From positions 15,505,218 to 15,569,217 of the forward strand of contig OZ020514.1 in the NCBI GenBank assembly GCA_963971425.1: DNA of 64,000 bases. Reading direction: 5' to 3'. A model generated the notes under the pieces. The model did no database searches and was not told the origin of the DNA. It was given only the letters and a program-made list of their open reading frames with translations. Position numbers and translations under genes: made by a program. This document shows, piece after piece, positions 56,575 to 64,000 of this stretch. The stretch's first letter is position 1; each line of letters begins with the position of its first letter. This DNA is from Bryoerythrophyllum caledonicum. Taxonomy: Eukaryota; Streptophyta; Bryopsida; Pottiales; Pottiaceae.

Positions 56575-57060
56575 ATAATGCGAGAAAGCTTGGTTGGACA
56601 TTAAGGAACAGTACCAAAATGTCTCAATTCTCATTGTACCACACTGGGATCTAGAGTTCCACATACACACGAATACATCCAACAGTGCAGTGGGAGTCAT
56701 ATTTGCCTAGAATCCAAGTGGAAAATGTGACCAACCCATCTCTTATGCTTCTCGGTTGTTAAACTCAGCCGAGAAGAACTACACTACTACTAACCGGAAG
56801 CTCTGGCGATGGTGTATGCTCTGAGTAAGTACAGACACTATTTATTGGGCAACAAAATTGTTTTTTATATTGACCATATGGCTCTAGTGTACCTGGTTAA
56901 TAAACCATAGGTATCCGAGAGAATCGCGTGGTGGCTCTTACTCTTCCAGGAGTACGATTTTATTGTGGTTTATAAACCACGCAAGACCCATGGCATCGCA
57001 GATGCATTGTTCAGATTACCCAACGGTGAACCCCCAACTAGAGTTGAAGATCAAACTAGA
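56575..57060 (+). pseudogene. Gypsy RNase H region, broken
   Basis: Reads EKAWLDIKEQY, HTNTSNSAVGVI, QPISYASRLLNSAEKNY with a TAG at 56,707, then a frame break in the middle and VYKPRKTHGIADAL near 56,970. Confidence 0.65.
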
Positions 57061-57700
57061 GATGTGGGCCTGTTTTATGTGAATCCAGAGTGGTTAGAAG
57101 ACGTGGCGGCCTACCTCCGTACGGGACATTTGCGACCCAAATTGACCAAAGACGAACAACAAAAGCTCATCCTCAAATCCCTTCCATTCACCTTCATGTC
57201 TGGAGTGCTGCACAAGCGGGGGCAGGATCTTGTTATCCGTTGAGTTCTAGACCCACTCCAAGCAGAATTGGTGATGCGGGAATTACACATGGGAGTTGGA
57301 GGCGGTCATTTTTCTCTAGACATTACAGCACGGAAGATTCTGAATGCTCGATACTGGTGGCCAGCCATATAGAGGGACGTATCGAAATATTGTCGGGCCT
57401 GTGACAAGTGTCAACGTGTGGGGGGAATGACCAACACTGGACTGGCCCATCTGGTTACCAACATGTCAGCGGAGCCCTTCATGAAGTGGGGTCTGGACTT
57501 TATTGGGCCCATTAAACCCATGGCGTCCAGATCAAGGTGTCGGTACATTCTCGTAGCTCCAGACTACGCTACCAAGTGGGTCGAAGCCGGGCCTTGAAAA
57601 TCAACTCAGCTGCAATCACTGCACGGTTTCTGTATGAACAGATACTATCCAGCTACGGGTGTCCTTCGACACTCGTTAGTGACCAGGGTTCCGGAGGTGT
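57061..57700 (+). pseudogene. Gypsy integrase, truncated
   Basis: HHCC zinc domain (ELHMGVGGGHFS ... CRACDKCQR, about 57,280-57,417), then [10 protein letters not shown] with the first catalytic Asp and, after a frame shift near 57,595, LVSDQG with the second. The DDE glutamate and C-terminus are missing. Confidence 0.7.
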
Positions 57701-58324
57701 CTTGTATGTGAGCGGTGAGCGGAGAGCAGAAAATTATGTCGTAGAGAGCAGAAAATATTCGAATATTCTCTGAATAATCTAATAATAGTGTAATATTCTT
57801 TGAATATCCAAAGTTATTTTTAGGGGGTTTTCAATTTTCACCCAAATGTATTTTTGGGACCTAAGACCATGGAACCATTTTTCGTTGGAATTATAAAGTT
57901 TCCAGTACTTCTTCCCCTTTATGTCTTAAATGTAAATTTTTTTAGGCATATGTAACTACTTTTTTAAAATTTGAAAACTCATAATGATTTTCTCAGTCTC
58001 TCAAAATAGTAGTTTTGGTTTTAGATAATCGCGTTGATGATGTACCCTCTTGGAACTGAGAGAGTACATCACACCAATTCCTAGAAAACTAGTATTTTGT
58101 ACGACGCAAAAGGTAAAAATGAGCAACTACCCTCTCAGACACCGCAAGGGTATATTTCTAATAATAGGTATCTTGCAATGTCGAAACAAAATATGAAGGT
58201 AACGATTATAGATCTTCCGCATTTAAAATAAATTCAGTATAGTGTATCTGAAAATGACAATCATGTACCCTCTCGAAAACGAGAGGGTACGCATTACAAA
58301 AATAATAGAAGTAGGTTTTCTATT
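57701..58324. other. Junction region between Gypsy and MULE elements
   Basis: AT-rich, no gene. Includes AGAAAATATTCGAATATTCTC near 57,750 and the three hairpins described separately. Confidence 0.5.
58039..58290. repeat. Three hairpins with shared TACCCT arms
   Basis: 58,265-58,290 is a perfect 11-bp stem (GTACCCTCTCG) closed by AAAA. 58,039-58,070 has a 12-bp stem (GATGTACCCTCT) with one mismatch and an 8-nt loop. 58,128-58,152 has a 6-bp stem TACCCT/AGGGTA. They lie just beyond the 3' end of the MULE-type gene. Confidence 0.8.
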
Positions 58325-61300
58325 CTAAACTCCAGAATGTGCCAGAATGCCACTTTCAAGGACTAGTTTCACCTCGTTGAAGCTGAAAGAGGGTGCATGA
58401 ATGAAGAAGTGGACGCCGGGTTGAAGTTTACAAATCTTCAAGAAAATGAAGTACACATGCTTGCAATATGTGAATGGACTCCGTTCCCGAAATTCGTTCA
58501 TGGTCTTCGTAAAGGCTGGACATGTACAGTGGGGAAACGTGCTCACCGTGATAGTATATGATGTCTCTTGAGGGAGGCTATATGAGTTTAGTGTGATGAT
58601 GCATCCTAAGCCAGGCTGAGGAACCATGGGCACCGAAGTAATTGATGCAGTGAGGAGTTCCGCTGATTCCATTGACCGTCTTTGATTCGTATTGGGCTTG
58701 GCGGAAGAGCACTTCAAATTCTTTCCACTCCTTTTCGCAGGATACTTGTCAGGATGGTCAGGGACGGAAACGGAGTTGAGGTCCAATGGTAGACTACCTA
58801 TTGAAAAGAGGCGCCTCGGGGATATTTGTTCCTTTTGAGGGAGTTGAAATCTGGCTAGTTATAAATCCACAATCTCACCGGGGGTGAGATTCGTGCCAAT
58901 CATAACAAGCCAAACTTCTCGGATAGGAGGCTTTTCCCCGCAGACCCATGGGCGTCTTAGACCATTCACACAATGGTGGATGCCATCGTTGCAGAAGTAG
59001 AAGTCAGTGTCTTCGTAGGTGCTCTTTGCTCTACATTCGAATTTGCCAGTGTAGGTAGGAGTAGGAGTTGGCTTTCCTCGTCTCACAATTTTCTCCGTGC
59101 ATTTCTTTCTAATTCCCCCACGTTGCACCCAACACTTCTTAGCGGAGTTCGCCGGCACACGAGCAATATGCCACTGGGTTAGATTGGCATGGGTCTCTTG
59201 AACTGCCGTAATAGGGCGAATTCCAACCCTGCATACTAGAGACGCAGCCGGGATTGGATGCGGCGGTTGTGATGGTGTAACCACGTCATGGGGAACAACA
59301 TCATCTTCGTCAATAATGGGCAAAGGAATTGATAATGACCGAAGTCGTCTAGAGGAGTACCGAGGATGGGAATAGTTTATCCTATCGGGACGATGTGATT
59401 TGTCATCGGCTCCAAGAGGTAATTTCGCTTTGCGCTTGTGTGTGCCAAACACCTCCGCACCTTGCATATAAGAATCATGCGTGCAGAATTCATCTGCCCT
59501 CGGCATATCCATTATAGGATCTCCTAGAACGCGTGGATCGCCCGTCTTTTGGGCTCTTCGTTCGGCAACACAAAGCTTCAACTCTTTTTTGCTCGGACAT
59601 GTCCCTCCAGAACTACCTTTCAGAAATTGATAATAATTAACCACCTGAAGAAAGGCCCGGACATAATCGTCTACGATTGCGACGTACAAATATCTACCGT
59701 TATTGCCCGAAGCTTGCTTCCACTTGTTGTGGATGGATTCAACAAGATTACAAGAGGACATTTCCGCGAGTTCATCTTCAGACATGCTCTGTTTCAAACA
59801 AGCAAGTTTACTGGGAGGATTTTAAATGAAACGGGCAAAATTGTACATAAACGATGAATAAATACCTGAGTCATGAATCCACCCTACTGTCGATAACGGA
59901 AGTGCCAGAATGCCAACCATAGATTAAGGTGTTGAAACCCGCTTTCCGAGACTGCTCCCGACGAAGCCCACCATGCACGAATAGATTGGTATAATTTATC
60001 CATTGTGTTTGCCTTCCTGTATTGGTGGCACAATGCCTTGTGTTGCTCTCGTAAAGGTCCTTCCGTGACGAACTTGTCAGAATGCTTCACCATCGATTGT
60101 GCCCAGTGGAATTGGCACGTGCGCTCTCTATCCACCATCACTTCGTCCTTGTTGCCGCTACCATAAATAATCCGAACATCATTCCAATTAGCTTGGGCAC
60201 TGTCTGCCATGAAACCTTTGAATTGAGGTGACGAAAGTCCATGTCGAGCCATCACAGCGTTCAAATTCTTTTTAAATAACATTTACGCTGCGGCATCCTC
60301 TGACTGCATATCACAGCATGCAATGCTCATGACATGACAGTAAGTGGCGTCATACACATGGCATGCCATAGTTGTCCACTGCTTCACACGTTTAACATGA
60401 TCAAACATCAACCAGGCGTGTTCCTGGTCACCGCCTTTTTGCATACGCTTCACCAAATCCACGCCAGAACCCATTGCAACTTCGGACATCTTGAAGACAA
60501 ATACCTTTTCTGAATCATCACCTTGGCCTGGAAACATGTTTTTCTGAACAAACGCCCAATTGCTAAGTCCCCGTTACCTCGTGATGTTGTCTAATACGCC
60601 ATACTTCTTAAGGTATCGAAATGAGACCACTTTGTTACGAATACTTGGAGATTCCATGTCCTTGCACTTATCTAACATTGGAACTAATTCCTCAAAACTA
60701 AGCAGTCTCTCGGGATCGTCCTCTTTGCGCAACAAGAACTCTCCCACGAGGTCATTACTTGCGTCTAAAACTATTGAACTTTTAGTGGCAAGAGGGGTTC
60801 TTTGAATTTGATAACTAATTAAGGAGTTGATACGCTCCCTGACATCCCAATAATCCCCTACTCAAACGGGATGGTCGTGTGACCCTAGATGAATACAAGC
60901 ACGTGTGATATTGTGCTTGCTCAAAACATAATAAACTATAGCAGGGCATGATGCAAGACATGAGGGAGGCATGCAACATATTTTGCAGACCAATGTCGAG
61001 CCCAGGGGAGGTACCTGACCTGGGATGAATGGATGCGGCGTAACTCCCTCGAATTCTGTTGCATTAAACGGTGCCATTCGATGGTCTCTTCGAAGGAATT
61101 CACAATCAGGATTCTTGCATCGTAGGTGCCCGACACACTTGGAAGTCCGAAAATGTAGTCCATCGTCATTGATGATATTTGTTGTGATAGTCTTCGTCCA
61201 CACCTGTCCATCGTATCTTTTGTCCATGCCATGCATGAACTTTGCTTGAATAGATGATGCCGACGGTTGCACAGGAGGAAGCTCAAAAATGACACCGCCA

Positions 61301-62026
61301 TTAAATTGGTGGGGAAGATAGTCCACTTTCACATGGCACATTCTATCGTAGTCTAGAAGTTTCAAGGGATTCTTACAACCGGGACGTTGACGCAGCTGTC
61401 TCAAGCACAAAAGAACACTAAGTACAGAGGAGCCTATTGAATGATTAGGAGGGCATGATAGTGGTGTACGAGATGTAGGAGAATTCGATGTCGGTGTGGT
61501 AGTCCTAGGTGGGCACGACATGGGAGTGGTAATCGGAGGGGGACAAGACGAAGGTGTAGAAAACTGAGGCTGACAATTTGTCTGAGAGGGAGACTCATAA
61601 TCCGAGGATAGTATTACTATGCTCTCCGTACGAGGTTCTACCTTCATTCTAACTCCAGCTGCGAGTAGAGTGTGCATGCTGCATGACGAGGATCTATGAG
61701 GAGTATGGACATGGGTTGGGGTAGAGATTGCAGAATCTATGAGTCCATATACCGGATACTATCCTGGGGAAAGTTTCCACTCTCTACGATCCCACGTCCA
61801 CAACATACTGCATAGCGATAGTATGAGTGAGCTCCGAGGTTACCTCGACGTAGACTTCTTTCTCAATGTAAATACTGTCGTGCACGAATGAGAAACTGAG
61901 ACTCAATAACAAGGAAGTCACCGATGCAACGTCGTCACTATCTAAACGACAAGTAAGTGGCACGTCTATGCCTCTAGCACGAAGAAAAACAAGTGAAGAC
62001 ACTGGAGCTTGGGAAGAAAAAGCCAT
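58325..62026 (-). pseudogene. MULE-type transposase with SWIM zinc finger, several in-frame stops
   Basis: Likely start MAFSSQAPVSS at 62,026, an intron or break near 61,785-61,680, then a Ser/Pro/Thr-rich linker. A DNA-binding region with Cys residues follows (HLRCKNPDCEFLRRDHR and VCKICCMPPSCLASC). Next comes a MULE core: AWLMFDHVKRVKQWTTMACH, KGFMADSAQANWNDVR, ERTCQFHWAQSM and WLAFWHFRYRQ. After an intron (about 59,865-59,783) there is MSSCNLVESIHNKWKQASG and a SWIM finger (HCTCPAF ... YCKHVYF). In-frame stops: TGA 60,864-60,862, TAA 60,576-60,574, TAA 60,285-60,283, TAG 59,886-59,884, TAA 58,861-58,859. Otherwise open over 1,100 codons, so inactivation is recent or repaired. Terminal inverted repeats were not found. 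Confidence 0.75.
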
Positions 62027-62221
62027 GACGTGGGAAGACGAGGGGTGAGTGTGTATGATGCAAGCAAAATTGGTTGGCTCAAATACTGACCTTGGCAGTG
62101 TCGTGACAAGATTAAACTAATAGAGAGTGGATCTAGAGAACGGCGCACGCATAAAATTAGAGAGAACTTTAAATACAATTTTGGAGAATAGTCATTCTAA
62201 AGCAATGGAATAAGCAGACGG

Positions 62222-62225
<4 letters not shown>

Positions 62226-62252
<27 letters not shown>
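62226..62252. repeat. (TA)n microsatellite
   Basis: About 13 TA units upstream of the MULE-type gene start; (TA)n tracts are common insertion sites and breakpoints. Confidence 0.9.
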
Positions 62253-62260
<8 letters not shown>

Positions 62261-63779
62261 TAGAGTATAGCAACGAAGCATGGCCTAAATAATGCACGAT
62301 TCAGATTGTTTAATAGAAGTGTTAGGTGAAAGTTGTTGAGAAGTGTCAGATAATGTAACATCATTATAGATTAGAGTCCTTATAAAGGAGGCCGCCATCT
62401 TGATGTAAATATGACGATCCCAGTGTATAGAGCGTTGTGCTGTTAAAAGCAGGTAGGTCCTCTTGGGTGTACGATATCTCCACACGAAGCGAGGAGAAAG
62501 GCAGTAAATCGCCAGCCAAGAGTTTGGAAGTCTACATTATTTAGTTGATGCTAGGAACGAGTTGTGTAGCAAAGTCCACTTAGATCAGATGCCAAAGAGA
62601 AAGAAGTGGGCGGCCCAATTCTCTACCTCGAAACAACTGAAGGCGTCACAGGAGTCGCGAATGCGAAGGTACGCGGGCATAGAGGGTACAGCTAGAAAAA
62701 TTAGGTCCAGAGTTTGCGAAGCTGGACGTAGTGACAACGTCGAGGCGGAGAGGTAAAGCAGTGGCTGACAAGGAGCAGGAGGTTCAAGTTTCGATGGACC
62801 ATGCGTGTGTTTCAGAAACGCAGGTACACGCTTGTTTTGTAGCGAGGAACGGTGATTGAAAATGTATCTCCTAGGAGGGTCATACGTGTCTCGTGAGTTT
62901 TACTTAGACGTTGTTTTTCGGAAAAAAGAATGAAGGATGATAGTGCTATTTAATGTTGACCTTGTGGCAGAATTTGATGATTGAAAGCTTCCTTATGAAA
63001 CGATGCATTTGATAGAGGGTGACTTGGATGGATTGCAAAGAGTCCTCTGGATGGGGAGAGGGGATTAGACTTTGATGGCTTAAGTAGCGGACAATTATGA
63101 TGTATGATGGAATACAATGTCGATGCGATTAGTAATGAGTAATATGATGGTAAGGTGAGGAAGGTGGTAAAGTTTGATTAAGGGCAAGTTGGGTAGTGGC
63201 CGAAATGATGTTGAAGTGGTAAGGTAAGTCGATTGTTTAACTTGTAAGCGAAGTCAAAATGATGAGTATTAGACATAAAAGAGACATGTGTACTCAATAT
63301 TGACGGCTTAGATTGCGGCCGATGCTGACGGCTCTCGCATGTTATGTCAAATCAAGGCCTTAAGAAATGACGGTTGTGGATGAGATGGGTTGTAGACATA
63401 ATTATTGGGTTGTTGATGGAAGGGTAGTGGTCATAATGAGTTCTTGAATTGGACGGGTTGGGTAGAGGCGGAGGTTGACGGCTCACCGCGACCAAAGTTA
63501 TAAGTAGAGCAATCTCTATTGTTTATCTTCTTTCATTTGTACAACCTTTGAAGTCTTAGGTTTTGTAGTCGATAGTTTTGGTTTGCAAGCTAAAGCGTTC
63601 TAGTGCAGAGCGATGCCGAGAAATTCTATGTTAGATGGGGCTCCAGAGCGTTCTTTGCACGTAATTATAGACAAGCTTTGGTGACGAAATGCTTAGGGTT
63701 TGGAGTGAACTGAGAGTCAAGGTATTGCGAGGTGTTTTGGAGGGAACTCTTGTAAAGACGGTACGATATGTAGCTAACA
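62253..63779. other. Intergenic region, no clear gene
   Basis: A short plus-strand frame at 62,589-62,756 (MPKRKKWAAQFSTSKQLKAS, basic) is possible but unsupported. The remainder has GATGA/GGTTG-rich sequence without coding character. 63,300-63,490 has two similar GACGGCT-containing stretches. Confidence 0.4.
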
Positions 63780-64000
63780 TCAAAATTGAAGGAATCGCAG
63801 ATGGATGAAGAGGAAGCTCTCAGCGATCCGGTTTTGCGCACGGCTAGAGGCCGCGAGAAGGTGCCTGTCGGTAGAGAGGACGCGCGTGAATTCGGTGTGG
63901 AGGTCGCGAACGAAGGTGGAGGCAAGGGTTTGGCGATGGCCATGGTCGACGAGGAAGAAGTCCGAGACAAAGGCGAAGGAGACGAGGCGGGACCTGGAGG
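63780..64000 (-). CDS. 3' end of an unidentified host-like gene
   Basis: Minus-strand frame open from the window edge to TGA 63,782-63,780. It reads VSDFFLVDHGHRQTLASTFV, LHTEFTRVLSTDRHLL, RIAESFLFIHLRFLQF. Third codon positions are strongly C-biased, as in RAD54, while the opposite-strand frame (acidic, starting at 63,800) has no such bias and looks like its shadow. The sequence looks helical. I do not recognise the family. The window edge cuts it. Confidence 0.5.
   Translation of the reverse strand, partial: SRSRLVSFAFVSDFFLVDHGHRQTLASTFVRDLHTEFTRVLSTDRHLLAASSRAQNRIAESFLFIHLRFLQF

Larger units (their letters stand above)
48847..57770 (+). mobile_element. Truncated Ty3/Gypsy LTR retrotransposon
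   Basis: Leader and gag from about 50-54 kb, protease, reverse transcriptase, RNase H and integrase in Gypsy order. The left limit is a guess: TGTAAGGTCCC at about 48,847 may be the start of the 5' LTR, and the transition near 49,610-49,690 may hold the primer site. The integrase is cut off near 57,690 after VSDQG, and no 3' LTR is seen, so the LTR cannot be verified. Nearly all breaks are in-frame stops; the main frame shift lies near 53,150. Confidence 0.8.

Noticed and set aside
63800-64000. Acidic plus-strand frame starting MDEEEALSDPVLRTARG at the right edge
   Set aside because: The opposite strand has much stronger C-ending codon bias and a more protein-like sequence; the plus frame is probably its shadow, though this is not certain.
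1-64000. tRNA, rRNA or organellar insert
   Set aside because: No cloverleaf, rRNA or plastid/mitochondrial gene sequence was recognised on either strand by eye; a tRNAscan-SE run would settle it.

Overview
The window is nuclear DNA of a streptophyte, most likely a land plant. It carries a RAD54 ortholog of the plant type in 19 short exons with GT-AG introns, a plant NATA1-like acetyltransferase start, a Ty3/Gypsy element, a MULE and a Harbinger fragment. Short introns (mostly 75-170 bp) and C-ending codons in the host genes fit a bryophyte, lycophyte or charophyte alga, but the species cannot be fixed from the sequence.

Layout. 1-7.4 kb is host gene space: the 5' half of a GNAT acetyltransferase (minus), a small one-helix membrane protein (minus) and RAD54 (plus, 975 codons by my exon model). 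7.4-12.9 kb is repeat-rich: a repeat cluster, a foldback element and a PIF/Harbinger transposase fragment. 12,923-29,666 is a 16.7-kb DNA element with perfect 28-bp terminal inverted repeats and a candidate 4-bp target duplication (CAAT). 29.7-35.9 kb is mostly non-coding with one or two doubtful broken genes. 35,883 to about 48.4 kb is a second, older, inverted and truncated copy of the same element. About 48.9-57.7 kb is a truncated, stop-riddled Gypsy element. 58.0-62.0 kb is a MULE/SWIM transposase pseudogene preceded by three hairpins. The last 220 bases hold the 3' end of a host-like gene on the minus strand.

The notable system is the large element. Two divergent gene blocks leave a central promoter. 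The left block (minus) encodes a DDE-type transposase-like protein of the DUF7869 type (3 exons, 1,252 codons) and a small acidic protein. The right block (plus) encodes a long protein with a ParB-like GGQH domain and a C-terminal FCP1/NLI phosphatase-like domain, followed by three more FCP1-like units. All four FCP1-like units lack the catalytic DxD aspartates. A 17-bp palindrome, GTCGGCTGGCAGCCGAC, recurs about 22 times in the first copy and about 10 times in the second and is absent from the flanks. It sits in introns, 8-15 nt after stop codons, in the central promoter and near the termini. The two copies carry it at matching positions although the surrounding intron sequence has diverged. 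A self-encoded DNA-binding or partition-like protein acting on its own dispersed palindromes is the main hypothesis.

Nearly every transposon reading frame here is broken only by in-frame stops of the kind produced by C-to-T or G-to-A transitions at Gln, Arg or Trp codons. This fits deamination of methylated DNA. RNA repair by U-to-C editing is an alternative that transcripts could test.
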